From Brucella pseudogrignonensis (lineage in GTDB: Bacteria > Pseudomonadota > Alphaproteobacteria > Rhizobiales > Rhizobiaceae), in NCBI RefSeq assembly GCF_032190615.1, contig NZ_JAVLAT010000001.1:2178501-2242500 (forward strand): a DNA stretch of 64,000 bases. Direction: 5' to 3'. The notes beneath the pieces are model-generated. The model was not told where the DNA came from and ran no database searches. It worked only from the letters and a program-made list of their open reading frames with translations. The translations under genes and the position numbers were made by a program. Positions 46,926 through 56,523 of the stretch are shown in pieces. The first letter of the stretch is position 1. Every line of letters begins with the position of its first letter.

Positions 46926-46975
46926 AAATAAAAACCTCAATTTTTATATTCTGAATTAAGATAATTTTTAAATAT

Positions 46976-46997
46976 ACTGGATGTTAACGCATCCAGT
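46976..46997. promoter_or_regulatory. Perfect palindrome in the GH108/galM divergent region
   Basis: CTGGATGTTAACGCATCCAG at 46977-46996 is a perfect 7-base inverted repeat around TTAACG, extended by one A-T pair on each side. It begins 51 bases upstream of the GH108 start codon. No T-run follows on either strand, so it reads as an operator rather than a terminator. Confidence 0.5.
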
Positions 46998-47132
46998 GAC
47001 GAAATAATACCTGTTTTTACTCTTCAATCTTAACGTGAAGGCGGCGAGCAGGTTGCTGTAATTGGCTCTTGCGTAGAAAGGGGCGATGCTGCTTGATATG
47101 GCTCTGTAACGACATAAAAATGGGCGGATAAA

Positions 47133-48149
47133 TTGACAGCAGAAATATTTGGATATGCACCGGACGGGCAGGCGGTTCATCGGTTGACCATCGCCAATGG
47201 CCCACTTGAGGCAAAAGTGATCACATGGGGCGCAGCCATTCAGGACTTGCGTCTCGAAGGCCATGAAGCACCGCTTGTTATCGGCTATCGTGATTTTAAT
47301 GACTATCCTGCACATTCGCCGCACCTGGGCGCAATTGCTGGCCGCTTCTCAAACCGTATTCGCAATGCCCGTTTTGAGCTTGACGGCACGACCTACAATG
47401 TCGAGCCAAATTTTCAGGGTATTCACAACCTTCATGGCGGCAGCCAGGGACTGGGAAACCGGGTCTGGGATATCGTGGAAACGGGTGCGGATTTTGTAAC
47501 TCTCAGGATACTGTCCAAGGACGGCGAAATGGGGTTCCCCGGAAACCTGAATGTCAGCTGCACCTACACGTTGAAGAGTGATGGTACGCTGGTCGTACAT
47601 CTGGAGGCTATGACGGATAAGGCAACGCCCTGCAGCCTCTTGCATCATAGTTATTTTAATCTCGATGATGGCGGAGAGGACGATATTCTCGATCATCAGC
47701 TCAAAATTGATGCCGATGCCTATATGCCAGTCGATGAAGCACTGATTCCCGATGGTCGCATTCTGCCTGTCAAAGACACGCCCTATGATTTCCGAGTTTT
47801 CCGGCCAATCCGCTATGATGAAAACGGCAAACAACTCCAATATGACAGCAATTTATGCCTGACTGCTGCACGTGGCCCATTGCGTCCTTGTGCATCCGTA
47901 AAAGGGGCACGTTCGGGCATTCGTTTGGATATATCGACGACAGAACCCGGCGTTCAGTTCTATGCTGGCAACACGATGGCCAATGATTGTATCGGGCTGA
48001 CGGGCAAGCCTTATGGCAAACATGCTGGTTTCTGTCTTGAGCCGCAGCTCTGGCCGGGATCGCTTCAATATTCTTATGTTCCGCAATCAATCCTGCGTCC
48101 GGGCGAAGTTTACGCCCAGACAAGCCACTTTACCTTCACAAAAGGCTGA
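47133..48149 (+). CDS. galM: Aldose 1-epimerase
   Basis: Mutarotase that interconverts alpha and beta anomers of hexoses, 338 aa. The catalytic His and Glu are in LLHHSYFNLDD (about residues 170-180) and FCLEPQLWPGSLQY (Glu, about residue 305); GRFSNRIRNARFELDG (about residues 70-85) is the family signature. The start appears to be a TTG at 47133, after GGGCGGATAAA; no nearby in-frame ATG exists upstream. It is convergent with the sugar kinase, three bases between stops. Confidence 0.93.
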   Translation: MTAEIFGYAPDGQAVHRLTIANGPLEAKVITWGAAIQDLRLEGHEAPLVIGYRDFNDYPAHSPHLGAIAGRFSNRIRNARFELDGTTYNVEPNFQGIHNLHGGSQGLGNRVWDIVETGADFVTLRILSKDGEMGFPGNLNVSCTYTLKSDGTLVVHLEAMTDKATPCSLLHHSYFNLDDGGEDDILDHQLKIDADAYMPVDEALIPDGRILPVKDTPYDFRVFRPIRYDENGKQLQYDSNLCLTAARGPLRPCASVKGARSGIRLDISTTEPGVQFYAGNTMANDCIGLTGKPYGKHAGFCLEPQLWPGSLQYSYVPQSILRPGEVYAQTSHFTFTKG

Positions 48150-48152
48150 GCT

Positions 48153-49067
48153 TTAAGAATAAGCGGCGCGTGCGGTATCCATCGGAGCCAGCGCGCCGCG
48201 AATTTCGACCACGCGGGCAGCAACGGCATGCGCTTTCGTTGCGGCTTCGACAGGTGACAAACCTTTGAGCCGGGCTGCAAGATAGCCGCCATTAAAGCTA
48301 TCGCCTGCGCCTGTCGTATCAACTGCATTCGCTTTAACAGAAGGTACGAGGCTTTGTTGGAAATCCGCGATAACTAACGCGGGTTCAGTTCCGTCTTTCA
48401 CTATAATTTCTTTGACGCCAAGCCCGATCAGTCGCTCTGCACAAGCTGTAGCAGTTTCATCGCCAAACAATGCCTGTTCATCCGGAAAAGTAGGCAAAGC
48501 TATATCGGCGATCTGCATTGCTTCACTGATGATCTTTTTGGCAGCTTCGCGATCTGGCCAAAGCTGATGGCGGAAATTCGGATCAAACGCGATAAGCGCG
48601 CCGTTGGCACGGCATTCACGCAAGACATCGAACAGCGTTTCGCGATGCTCGGGAAAGACGATCCCCACCGAGATGCCGGAAAAATAAATCATATCGCGGT
48701 CAGTGAGGCTTGCTCTCAGAGCATCCTTATCACTGGCAAGCCGCTTTGCTGCGGCATCGCTGCGCCAATAGGTGAATGAGCGTTCCGCACCATTAAGTGT
48801 AATCGCATAAAGCCCCGGATGCACGCCTTTGATGATTGGGCTGTGTGCCGTGCCAATGCCATTTGCATCAAGAAAGGCACGCTGTTTTTGCGAGAAATCA
48901 TCTTCGCCAAACGCACTGACATAATCGACTGGAAATGACGGATCGGTCAGTGCACGCATGTACCAGGCGGTATTCAGCGTGTCTCCCGCATAGCCCATGC
49001 GCCATTGATCACTATCGCCCCCTGACAGTTCGATCATGCATTCACCAATCGACGCGAAACCACCCAT
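48153..49067 (-). CDS. kdgK: PfkB-family sugar kinase, probably 2-dehydro-3-deoxygluconokinase
   Basis: A 304-aa ribokinase-fold enzyme. ASIGECMIELSGGDS at the start and GYAGDTLNTAWYM (about residues 24-36) are typical of KdgK, and the catalytic/anion-hole motif is DTTGAGDSFNGGYLAA (Asp, about residues 255-270). It would phosphorylate KDG in hexuronate breakdown. The start at 49067 follows GAGGAG with six bases between; an ATG two codons earlier lies too close. The specific substrate is inferred from resemblance. Confidence 0.85.
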   Translation of the reverse strand: MGGFASIGECMIELSGGDSDQWRMGYAGDTLNTAWYMRALTDPSFPVDYVSAFGEDDFSQKQRAFLDANGIGTAHSPIIKGVHPGLYAITLNGAERSFTYWRSDAAAKRLASDKDALRASLTDRDMIYFSGISVGIVFPEHRETLFDVLRECRANGALIAFDPNFRHQLWPDREAAKKIISEAMQIADIALPTFPDEQALFGDETATACAERLIGLGVKEIIVKDGTEPALVIADFQQSLVPSVKANAVDTTGAGDSFNGGYLAARLKGLSPVEAATKAHAVAARVVEIRGALAPMDTARAAYS

Positions 49068-49196
49068 AGTCATCTCCTCATAGCTATTGGGACATACGCC
49101 TATACGAATTTCCCCTGATGTAAAATCCTGATTTAGCCAGCCTTTATCGACTTGCCACATTCCTCGTGTAACGATCCTGGCAAAAGAGGAATCACT

Positions 49197-49928
49197 ATGC
49201 GTTACGCGATTTATTTCACGCCGCCGTCAGGCGATGCGCTTTTGAAAGTTGCTGCAAATTGGCTGGGGCGCAGCGCGTTTAGTGGCGAGGCGGTGAAACT
49301 TCCGGCGATTCGCACACTTGCTGCAGAAGATATTGCTGCACTCACGGAAGAACCCCGCCGTTACGGTTTTCATGGAACATTGAAAGCGCCATTCAGGCTT
49401 GATGATGGGTTTCAGGAAAGCGATTTGATCTCCGCTTTGATGTACTTTGCGTCATCAACTGCTCCGTTCGCTATTCCGCGTCTGAAAGTGCAGGGCATTG
49501 GTCCGTTCTTCGCACTTGTTCCTGAAGAACCTGTGGCCGAACTAAACCAACTGGCTAATGACGTTGTTGTTTCATTTGACCGCTTTCGTGCACCCTTGCG
49601 TGATGCGGAAATCGCAAAGCGCCGCCCTGAACGTTTGAGCGAAGCACAGCGGATGAATCTGGATCGTTGGGGTTATCCTTATGTGTTCGATGAGTTTCGA
49701 TTTCATATGACGCTGACTGGGCCTGTGGATGAAAAACAGCGCCCACAGGTTGAACGTACACTTGATGAGTTTTTCGCACCCGTCCTTGATGAACCGGTTG
49801 AGGTGGCCAATCTGGCGCTTTTCGTTGAACCAGAAAAAGGTGCACCTTTCGAGATTCATTCGCTTCACCCTATGACAGGTGGTGATAAGGTGCCCAAACG
49901 GTCATCGAGGGCCGTGGGGAGGCCATAA
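49197..49928 (+). CDS. DUF1045 protein, 2H phosphoesterase-like, phosphonate-associated
   Basis: A 243-aa protein of the DUF1045 family found with C-P lyase genes. Two HxT motifs of 2H phosphoesterases are visible: GFHGTLKAPF (about residues 58-67) and FHMTLTGPV (about residues 170-178). They would bracket a cyclic phosphate substrate, in keeping with the cyclic ribose phosphate intermediates of the C-P lyase path, though the exact reaction is open. The start at 49197 follows AAGAGGAATC. The stop is three bases from the phnM start, so the two genes form a unit. Confidence 0.88.
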   Translation: MRYAIYFTPPSGDALLKVAANWLGRSAFSGEAVKLPAIRTLAAEDIAALTEEPRRYGFHGTLKAPFRLDDGFQESDLISALMYFASSTAPFAIPRLKVQGIGPFFALVPEEPVAELNQLANDVVVSFDRFRAPLRDAEIAKRRPERLSEAQRMNLDRWGYPYVFDEFRFHMTLTGPVDEKQRPQVERTLDEFFAPVLDEPVEVANLALFVEPEKGAPFEIHSLHPMTGGDKVPKRSSRAVGRP

Positions 49929-49931
49929 GGA

Positions 49932-51071
49932 ATGACGACTGAACTCATTTTAAAAAATGCCAATATTATTCTGCCTGATGAAGTAATCCATGGAACGATC
50001 AAAATCGCAGATGGTATGATCGCCGATATTGCGTCTGGCGCATCCGTTTCCGGCAAGGACATGCAGGGGGATTATCTGACACCGGGTCTGGTGGAATTAC
50101 ACACCGATCATCTTGAAGGCCATTATGCGCCGCGTCCGAAGGTGCGTTGGAATCCGGTTGCCGCTGTACAAGCCCACGATGCGCAGATTGCCGCTTCTGG
50201 CATTACGACCGTATTCGATGCCTTGCGTATTGGCTTTGACGAAGAGGCTGCCACTGGCGTTGAAGATATGCGCAAGCTTTCCTCTGCCATTGCAGAAGGC
50301 CGCGACGCGGGACGGCTGCGTGCGGATCATTATCTGCATTTGCGTTGCGAGGTTTCGGCACCTGATTGCCTGAGCGCATTTGAGCGTTTTGGAGTGCACC
50401 CGCTGGTCAAACTGGTTTCGCTGATGGATCATGCGCCCGGTCAGCGCCAGTTTACCGACATTGAGACCTATAAGCTCTATTACATGAGCAAGCTTAAAGT
50501 CTCGGAAGAAGAGTTTATTCGCTATTGCGAAAAGCGTATGGGCCAGTCCAAGCTGCACTCGGTATCAAACCGAATTGCAATCTCAGGCACCTGCAACGAA
50601 CGCGGGATAGTGCTTGCCAGCCACGATGATGCAACAGCAGATCATGTCGCAGAGGCGAAAACGCAGGGTATTCGGGTTGCGGAGTTTCCGACCACACATC
50701 TGGCTGCGAAGACCTCAAAAGAGTCCGGCATGTCAGTCCTGATGGGCGCGCCCAATGTGGTGCGCGGCGGCTCGCATTCCGGCAATGTTTCTGCGCGTGA
50801 GCTGGCGGAGGCCGGTCATCTTGATATTATTTCGTCAGATTATATTCCGGCAAGCATGATGCAGGCGGCATTCTTCATGGCTGATGTTATGGAGGAAATC
50901 ACCTTGCCGCAGGCAATGCGCTTTGTTTCAGCAAATCCCGCTAAAGCAGTTGGCCTTGACGATCGCGGCGAGATCGCAATTGGCAAACGTGGTGATCTTG
51001 TGCGGGTACAGATTGCCGAACATGTGCCGATTATTCGTACGGTCTGGCGAGAAGGGCGGCGCGTGATATAA
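49932..51071 (+). CDS. phnM: Alpha-D-ribose 1-methylphosphonate 5-triphosphate diphosphatase
   Basis: Amidohydrolase-family enzyme of the C-P lyase pathway, which removes pyrophosphate from ribose 1-methylphosphonate 5-triphosphate. It is 379 aa. The metal site starts with TPGLVELHTDHLEGHYAPRP (about residues 50-69), further ligands are in KLVSLMDHAPGQRQF and GIVLASHDDATADH, and the end has SDYIPASMMQAAFF. It follows DUF1045 directly. No phnG-L or phnN genes are visible in the window. Confidence 0.93.
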   Translation: MTTELILKNANIILPDEVIHGTIKIADGMIADIASGASVSGKDMQGDYLTPGLVELHTDHLEGHYAPRPKVRWNPVAAVQAHDAQIAASGITTVFDALRIGFDEEAATGVEDMRKLSSAIAEGRDAGRLRADHYLHLRCEVSAPDCLSAFERFGVHPLVKLVSLMDHAPGQRQFTDIETYKLYYMSKLKVSEEEFIRYCEKRMGQSKLHSVSNRIAISGTCNERGIVLASHDDATADHVAEAKTQGIRVAEFPTTHLAAKTSKESGMSVLMGAPNVVRGGSHSGNVSARELAEAGHLDIISSDYIPASMMQAAFFMADVMEEITLPQAMRFVSANPAKAVGLDDRGEIAIGKRGDLVRVQIAEHVPIIRTVWREGRRVI

Positions 51072-51092
51072 CACGCGCCTTTCATATTTGTA

Positions 51093-51767
51093 TCAGATTG
51101 AAGCGTCTGTCAGCGACAGAATGCCAGTCTCGGCATCGACCGATAGTTTCAGTTCTTTGTAGCTATTGATGCTCTTATGAGCAGTTTCTGGCGAATGCGG
51201 ATGTGTTGCCGTCACAACAACGACATGCGCACCAGCGGTCTCACCTGCAACAATACCGGCAGGTGCATCTTCAAAAACCAGACAATTATGCGGATCAAAG
51301 CCAAGGCGCTTTGCACCTAGCTGGAAGCATTCAGGGCTAGGCTTTCCACGCTCGACATCTTCCGCCGAAACGATGACCTTCGGCAGCGCAATACCGGCGG
51401 CCGCAAGGCGGCGGCGTGCTAGCTCAATGGGCGCTGAAGTGACAATAGCCCAACGATCTTCTGGCAACGATTTGAGGAAATCGATTGCACCCTCAATAGC
51501 TTCAATTCCGTCCAGATCGGCCATTTCCGCATCGAGCAGAATCTTGGCTTCTGTATCCGGGTCGAGATGCGGCAGCCCAAGCCTGCGCACTGTATCGACT
51601 GCACGCACACCATGAATGGTTGGAACGAACGTCACCGGATCTATGCCGTGGCGCGTGGCCCATTGTCCCCAGACGCGTTCGGTCGCAGCAATGGAACTCA
51701 GAACTGTGCCGTCCATATCAAACAGAAAAGCATCGAACGACTTATTGAAGGGGGACAGGTCGGTCAA
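51093..51767 (-). CDS. HAD-superfamily phosphatase (beta-phosphoglucomutase-like)
   Basis: A 224-aa HAD hydrolase, subfamily IA. Motif I is FLFDMDGTVL (nucleophile Asp17, acid Asp19), a helical cap domain follows (about 25-90), motif II is IVTSAPI, motif III Lys is in RGKPSPECF, and motif IV is VFEDAPAGIVAGE. The best guess is a sugar phosphatase. The start is a TTG at 51767, with GAGGA eight bases before it; no ATG fits. It is convergent with phnM, 21 bases apart, and the link between the two is only positional. Confidence 0.82.
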   Translation of the reverse strand: MTDLSPFNKSFDAFLFDMDGTVLSSIAATERVWGQWATRHGIDPVTFVPTIHGVRAVDTVRRLGLPHLDPDTEAKILLDAEMADLDGIEAIEGAIDFLKSLPEDRWAIVTSAPIELARRRLAAAGIALPKVIVSAEDVERGKPSPECFQLGAKRLGFDPHNCLVFEDAPAGIVAGETAGAHVVVVTATHPHSPETAHKSINSYKELKLSVDAETGILSLTDASI

Positions 51768-51981
51768 AATATGGTCCTCAAGTTTTGGTATTAAGAATCG
51801 CGTATAATGATTTTAATTCGTAATAAGCGCGGAAGTCACAATATTCGATGATTTGATCGCCTTCGTGACCCAAAAACTTGATCATTTGTATTGTTTGTGG
51901 CTTTTTGCGCGACTTAAAGCACGGCTTTCAATCTGAAGCTTTCATGCTCAGATGAATCGTATTCTCAGGATAATTGTTTAA

Positions 51982-52995
51982 ATGACTGAAATGAAAAATA
52001 AAAATAGCAATTATCCCGACCATCGGTTCTCTGTGGCACCGATGCTGGATTGGTCTGATAGACATTGTAGATATTTTCACAGGCTGTTCTCAAAGCGCGC
52101 GCTTCTATACACGGAGATGGTTGTCGCCGATGCTGCCGTCCACGGCCCACGTGAGCGGTTGATGGGGTTTGACGCGGCAGAGCACCCAATTGCTTTGCAG
52201 CTTGGCGGTTCGGATCCGGTCAAATTGCAGGAAGCTGCGCGGATTGGCGCGGGTTTTGGCTATGATGAAATCAATCTCAATGTCGGTTGCCCGTCTGACC
52301 GTGTGCAGTCGGGTACATTCGGCGCGTGTCTCATGCAGACGCCCGATGTGATCGCCCGCTGCGTGGCAGCGATGAAAGAGGCTGTTTCTGTGCCTGTCAC
52401 CGTCAAGTGCCGGATTGGCGTCGACGATCAGAACCCGGAAGTCGCACTTGATGCGGTTGCAGATCAGGTTCTTAACGCTGGAGCTGATGCGCTTTGGGTC
52501 CATGCTCGCAAAGCATGGCTGAAAGGCCTTTCGCCCAAGGAAAACCGTGATATTCCGCCACTAGACTATGACCGTGTTTATCGCTTGAAGAAGCGCTTGC
52601 CGGGGACATTTATCGGTATAAATGGCGGCATCAGTGCGCTTGAAGAAGCCGTTGCGCATCTTGATCACACAGATGGCGTCATGCTGGGCCGCGTCGCATA
52701 TCACAATCCGGCAATTTTAGCCGATGTCGATCATCTGATTTATGGCGAAGACGAAAAGCACGTCGATATGGCCGAGATTATCGAGGCAATGTGCGAATAT
52801 GTAGACAGGCATATTGCGCATGGTGGCAGGCTTTCGCATATCAGTCGACATATGATCGGCTTGTTTACGGGGCAACCTGGCGCGCGCCGCTGGCGCCAGA
52901 TGCTCTCGACCGATGCCTCAAAGCCGGATGCTAGTAGTGATTTGCTGCGTCAGGCCTATGCGTCCGTCATGGAAGCCAGCGCTGAAGCAGCGTGA
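51982..52995 (+). CDS. dusA: tRNA-dihydrouridine(20/20a) synthase
   Basis: FMN-dependent TIM-barrel enzyme that reduces U20 and U20a in the tRNA D-loop. It is 337 aa. The start HRFSVAPMLDWSDRHCRYFH (about residues 14-33) is DusA-specific, the catalytic Cys is in NVGCPSDRVQSGTFGACLM (about residues 95-113), and VKCRIGVDDQ and NGGISALEEAV line the FMN site. The stop touches the stop of the convergent protease gene. Confidence 0.94.
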   Translation: MTEMKNKNSNYPDHRFSVAPMLDWSDRHCRYFHRLFSKRALLYTEMVVADAAVHGPRERLMGFDAAEHPIALQLGGSDPVKLQEAARIGAGFGYDEINLNVGCPSDRVQSGTFGACLMQTPDVIARCVAAMKEAVSVPVTVKCRIGVDDQNPEVALDAVADQVLNAGADALWVHARKAWLKGLSPKENRDIPPLDYDRVYRLKKRLPGTFIGINGGISALEEAVAHLDHTDGVMLGRVAYHNPAILADVDHLIYGEDEKHVDMAEIIEAMCEYVDRHIAHGGRLSHISRHMIGLFTGQPGARRWRQMLSTDASKPDASSDLLRQAYASVMEASAEAA

Positions 52996-53700
52996 TCAAT
53001 CCATCATAATCAACTGATCGCCGCGAACGCTGAACCCACCCAGCGTTTGCAGGAAATTCATGCCAAGCAGACTGCCGGTCATCAGACCTTCTTGCGTAAC
53101 CATGGCGCGGATATTCTCACGTTGGATCTCGCCAATCTGTAAGTTTGCGATGGTGATGCTTGCGGCCGTTGCCCTGCCATTGGCTGTGTTGATCGGCACA
53201 TTATAGGCAAGCGATGATGTGTCGATGCCTGCGCGTTCGGCATCTTCCTTTGAGAGCACAACCGAAGATGCGCCTGTATCGACAAGGAAATGTACGCGCG
53301 CACCATTTACACGGCCATTTACTTCAAAATGACCATTGGCCGATTTTGCAAGAGTGACGGTGAGAGAACCATCTGAGGCTCGTCCTGAAATCGGACTGCC
53401 GGGAATAAGGCCAGCCGTGATGCGGCTTCCTACATCCTGTAGCTCATAGCGATATTGGTATCCTGCAACGAGAGCCAGAATAATAACCGCCCAGACGGCC
53501 ATGTTCCGGGCAAAATCGCTGAGTTTGATGCCGGAGCCTAAAATGCCTGCCGCCAGCACCACACCCCATATGCCCATATAGGCCGCCTGGCCAAAAGCGT
53601 CATTGGCCATTCCAAGCGTTGTGCCGCTGTTATCGTTTGCCATCAGCAGCAAAATAACAACTGCAATGGCTGCAATTACGATCCAGAACAAACGCCCCAT
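52996..53700 (-). CDS. Membrane-anchored clan AA aspartic protease (TIGR02281-like)
   Basis: A 234-aa protein with hydrophobic segments at residues 4-20, 40-60 and 68-82 and a soluble C-terminal retropepsin-like domain (about residues 110-234). The catalytic motif is FLVDTGASSVVLS (about residues 139-151), and LLGMNFLQTLGG lies at the end. It probably acts as a dimer on the periplasmic side. Its target is not known. It starts one base inside the stop of the DUF1289 gene (TAATG), so the two are coupled. Confidence 0.88.
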   Translation of the reverse strand: MGRLFWIVIAAIAVVILLLMANDNSGTTLGMANDAFGQAAYMGIWGVVLAAGILGSGIKLSDFARNMAVWAVIILALVAGYQYRYELQDVGSRITAGLIPGSPISGRASDGSLTVTLAKSANGHFEVNGRVNGARVHFLVDTGASSVVLSKEDAERAGIDTSSLAYNVPINTANGRATAASITIANLQIGEIQRENIRAMVTQEGLMTGSLLGMNFLQTLGGFSVRGDQLIMMD

Positions 53701-53891
53701 TAGTTTTCTCTCTTTTCCAGTCTTTCATGTCGCTGAGGTAAAAGCGCCATGACTGCGCGCCGTTGATCCATATCCATACTCGACCAACTGGCAATTTCAC
53801 CAAGCGTCCGGGCGCAACCCAGACAAAACCCGGTTTGACTGTCTATCACGCACACCAGAATGCATGGCGATTCGATTGCTGCGGTATTCAT
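53700..53891 (-). CDS. DUF1289 small protein
   Basis: A 63-aa protein with four cysteines in two pairs, [10 protein letters not shown] and [15 protein letters not shown], the hallmark of DUF1289; they could bind a metal or Fe-S cluster. [20 protein letters not shown] (about residues 27-46) is the conserved core. No function has been assigned to the family as far as I know. It lies 18 bases from the cobS stop on the same strand and overlaps the protease start by one base. Confidence 0.85.
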   Translation of the reverse strand: MNTAAIESPCILVCVIDSQTGFCLGCARTLGEIASWSSMDMDQRRAVMALLPQRHERLEKREN

Positions 53892-53909
53892 GAAATCAAT
53901 GTGGTTGCA

Positions 53910-54719
53910 TCAAAGCGCACTGACAAGGCCAAGTAAGACTGCAAGCGTGCAAATCTGTTGTGCCGCACCCAGCGTATCGCCTGTTTGTCCGCCAATTTTG
54001 GCAACGCATAGTCTTGCAAAACCAAAGACCAGGACAACGCTGAAAAGCAGGGCCTTTATGAAGCCTGCAAATCCCGCCACTTGAACGCTGGTCACGGCCA
54101 GAATGCCAAGACCAAGCAAACTGCCGCAAACAAGCGTTTCCCAGCTTGGCTGTCCCAGATTATCAGCAAGGCCACCGGGGCGCGCTGATGGAAGACCATA
54201 CCAGAGAGCAAGCATAGCTGCTCGGCTTGCAGACTCTGCGCCAATGAGCGCGAGCGTGGCGTAACAAGGGCCGGCTCTCTCGATAAGGGTGGCTAGAAGT
54301 ACAACTTTAAGGCCTGTCCAGATGATGAGTATCAGCGCCGCGAACGTGCCAATACGCGAGTCCTTCATAATTTCGAGACGACGTTGAGGTGTTGAAGCTC
54401 CGAAAAAGCCGTCTGCGCTGTCACCAAGGCCATCTTCGTGCAATGCGCCTGTCATGGCAGCGAGTGCACCGATAGCGATTAAGCTGGAAACTAGTGCAGG
54501 CAGGTTCAGATAATCGGATAAGAGCAGTGCTATCCCTGCAAACAGCCCAAGCACGGCACCGGCGAACGGAAAAGCCCGCACACTTGTTTTAAGCGAATCG
54601 CTGGAACCCTCAAGCCATGCGGCTCGCAGTGGCAAACGGCTTAGAAACCCCAGAGCACGAATTGTATCTCCAATGAAGCTATTTCGCTGCAAGTGCTTGC
54701 TCCGCTTTAAGAACGACAT
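53910..54719 (-). CDS. cobS: Adenosylcobinamide-GDP ribazoletransferase (cobalamin synthase)
   Basis: Membrane enzyme that joins AdoCbi-GDP and alpha-ribazole in the last step of cobalamin assembly. It is 269 aa from [11 protein letters not shown]. Family marks are FLSRLPLR (about residues 24-31), [20 protein letters not shown] (about residues 98-117) and [12 protein letters not shown], with six to seven hydrophobic spans. The open frame continues far upstream to 55070 but that part runs antisense to cobT and is not real. It is divergent from cobT across 127 bases; I see no cobalamin riboswitch there. Confidence 0.92.
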   Translation of the reverse strand: MSFLKRSKHLQRNSFIGDTIRALGFLSRLPLRAAWLEGSSDSLKTSVRAFPFAGAVLGLFAGIALLLSDYLNLPALVSSLIAIGALAAMTGALHEDGLGDSADGFFGASTPQRRLEIMKDSRIGTFAALILIIWTGLKVVLLATLIERAGPCYATLALIGAESASRAAMLALWYGLPSARPGGLADNLGQPSWETLVCGSLLGLGILAVTSVQVAGFAGFIKALLFSVVLVFGFARLCVAKIGGQTGDTLGAAQQICTLAVLLGLVSAL

Positions 54720-54846
54720 GGCATCAGAAGGAATAATTGCAGCCAATAAGCCTTGGCGCAAAGAGGTGATTTGAAAATTTGCGTAAGTGCTTATAGGACG
54801 GGCAAAATAGTTTTGCATCCTCCATTGATTGATTGGACCAGACGAT

Positions 54847-55869
54847 ATGAGTGCCAGTGGCCTTCCTTTTGACGATTTCCGTGAACTCATCCGCAATCTG
54901 CCGGGACCAGATCTTGGTGCGGAAGCGGCTGTGCGTGCGCGGGAAGCGACACTGACCAAGCCAGCAGGTTCGCTCGGGCAGCTTGAAGAAATCGTCGCAT
55001 GGCTGGCTGCATGGACTGGCAAATCCATTCCGCAGATCAATCGTCCGCTGGTCGCAGTCTTTGCTGGCAATCACGGCGTGACCGCTAAGAACATCACGCC
55101 ATTCCCATCAAGCGTAACGGCGCAGATGGTTGAGAATTTTGCCGCCGGTGGCGCTGCGATCAATCAGCTCTGCATCGCACATGATCTGGGCCTTAAGGTT
55201 TTCGATCTGGCGCTTGAACACCCAACGGGTGACATTACCGAAGAAGCAGCCATGGACGAGCGCACTTGTGCGGCTACCATGGCCTTTGGCATGGAGGGGA
55301 TTGCGGGTGGAACTGATCTTCTATGCATCGGCGAAATGGGCATCGGCAACACGACGATTGCCGCAGCCATTGCTATGGCGCTTTTCGGTGGTGCGGCTGA
55401 AGACTGGGTTGGTCCGGGTACTGGTTCGACGGGTGAGTTGTTGCATCGCAAACTTGCGGCGGTTCGCGCTGCGGTGACACTTCACCAGGACCACCTGAAA
55501 GATCCGTTGGAAGTTCTGCGCCGCCTTGGCGGACGTGAATTGGCCGCGATGGCAGGTGCAATCCTTGCAGCCCGCATGGAAAAAATTCCGGTCATCGTTG
55601 ATGGCTTTGTTGCAAGTGCTGCTGCCGCAGTTCTTTACGCAGCAAATCCGACATCACTTGATCATTGCTTGTTTAGCCATGTGTCAGCCGAGCCGGGGCA
55701 TCGGCTGCTACTTGAAAAGATGGGTAAAAAGCCACTTCTCGATCTTGGCATGCGTCTTGGAGAGGGAACGGGTGCAGCACTTGCCGCTGGTATCGTCAAA
55801 GCGGCAGCGCTTTGCCACAGCGGAATGGCAACATTTGAACAAGCAGGCGTTACAAGTTCTACGAAGTAA
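54847..55869 (+). CDS. cobT: Nicotinate-nucleotide--dimethylbenzimidazole phosphoribosyltransferase
   Basis: Makes alpha-ribazole phosphate for the lower ligand of cobalamin, 340 aa. Recognisable segments are [18 protein letters not shown] (about residues 37-54), [20 protein letters not shown] (about residues 71-90), [14 protein letters not shown] (about residues 167-180) and [16 protein letters not shown] (Glu near residue 312 as catalytic base). The start at ATG 54847 leaves a normal N-terminus; an earlier in-frame TTG at 54829 is less likely. It is divergent from cobS. Confidence 0.94.
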   Translation: MSASGLPFDDFRELIRNLPGPDLGAEAAVRAREATLTKPAGSLGQLEEIVAWLAAWTGKSIPQINRPLVAVFAGNHGVTAKNITPFPSSVTAQMVENFAAGGAAINQLCIAHDLGLKVFDLALEHPTGDITEEAAMDERTCAATMAFGMEGIAGGTDLLCIGEMGIGNTTIAAAIAMALFGGAAEDWVGPGTGSTGELLHRKLAAVRAAVTLHQDHLKDPLEVLRRLGGRELAAMAGAILAARMEKIPVIVDGFVASAAAAVLYAANPTSLDHCLFSHVSAEPGHRLLLEKMGKKPLLDLGMRLGEGTGAALAAGIVKAAALCHSGMATFEQAGVTSSTK

Positions 55870-55873
55870 ACAT

Positions 55874-55902
55874 AAAAAGCCCCGGGAATCCGGGGCTTTT
55901 TG
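55874..55902 (+). terminator. Intrinsic terminator after cobT
   Basis: AAAAGCCCCGG and CCGGGGCTTTT around GAAT, then a T. A-run and T-run allow action on both strands; the Lrp gene ends at 55916 on the other strand. Confidence 0.9.
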
Positions 55903-55915
55903 CGGTAACGCGTGA

Positions 55916-56395
55916 TTAATTGCTTTCTTTGTCGAGTACCATGTAGTCGAGCGGCAGCTCTGTCGTGTACTTGATCTGCTCCATAGCGAAAGATGAAGAC
56001 ACGTCACGAATTTCAATCTTGCTAATAAGGCGCTTATAGAATGCATCATAAGCGCCAATGTCTGGCACAGCCACGCGCAGCAAGTAATCGACGTCACCGC
56101 TCATGCGGTAAAATTCGATGACCTCTGGAAACTCCTGAACAACTTCCGAAAAGCGCTTCAACCATTCATTGCTGTGCGAACTGGTGCGCACGGATACAAA
56201 TACCGTTACTCGTGCATTGATGCGCACAGGATCGAGGATAGCAACACGGCGCTTGATGACACCATCTTCCTCAAGCTTCTGGATGCGGCGCCAGCAAGGG
56301 GTTGTGGATAGGCCAACCTTCTTAGCGACATCGGCTACCGCCAGTGTTGCGTCTTCCTGCAATAAACGCAGTATTTTTCTGTCTAGCCTGTCCAT
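55916..56395 (-). CDS. Lrp/AsnC family transcriptional regulator
   Basis: A 159-aa feast/famine regulator. The helix-turn-helix covers about residues 5-55 (LDRKILRLLQEDATLAVADV, then TTPCWRRIQKLEEDGVI), and the RAM effector domain about residues 65-145 (VIEFYRMSGDVDYLLRVAVP). Such proteins act as octamers and respond to amino acids. No obvious target gene lies next to it; both neighbours are in other pathways, so it may act elsewhere. Confidence 0.9.
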   Translation of the reverse strand: MDRLDRKILRLLQEDATLAVADVAKKVGLSTTPCWRRIQKLEEDGVIKRRVAILDPVRINARVTVFVSVRTSSHSNEWLKRFSEVVQEFPEVIEFYRMSGDVDYLLRVAVPDIGAYDAFYKRLISKIEIRDVSSSFAMEQIKYTTELPLDYMVLDKESN

Positions 56396-56523
56396 GCGAT
56401 TTTTATCCCGATATTAGAAACTGTTTCCCGAACCCTGTGGATGTGTGAAACTTAATACCTTATCGTTTGCCTTGGCTGGAATTTACAGGAAAAATATTCT
56501 GTTGAGAATGGTGGTTCTAAAAA

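Noticed and set aside
54720..54846. Cobalamin riboswitch between cobS and cobT
   Set aside because: I looked for the conserved B12-box and the pairing elements in both orientations and saw none; 127 bases are also too few for a full element.
54720..55070. N-terminal extension of cobS by 117 codons
   Set aside because: The extension overlaps the cobT 5' end in antisense, and its sequence is low-complexity and unlike CobS. The protein family starts near MSFLKRSK.
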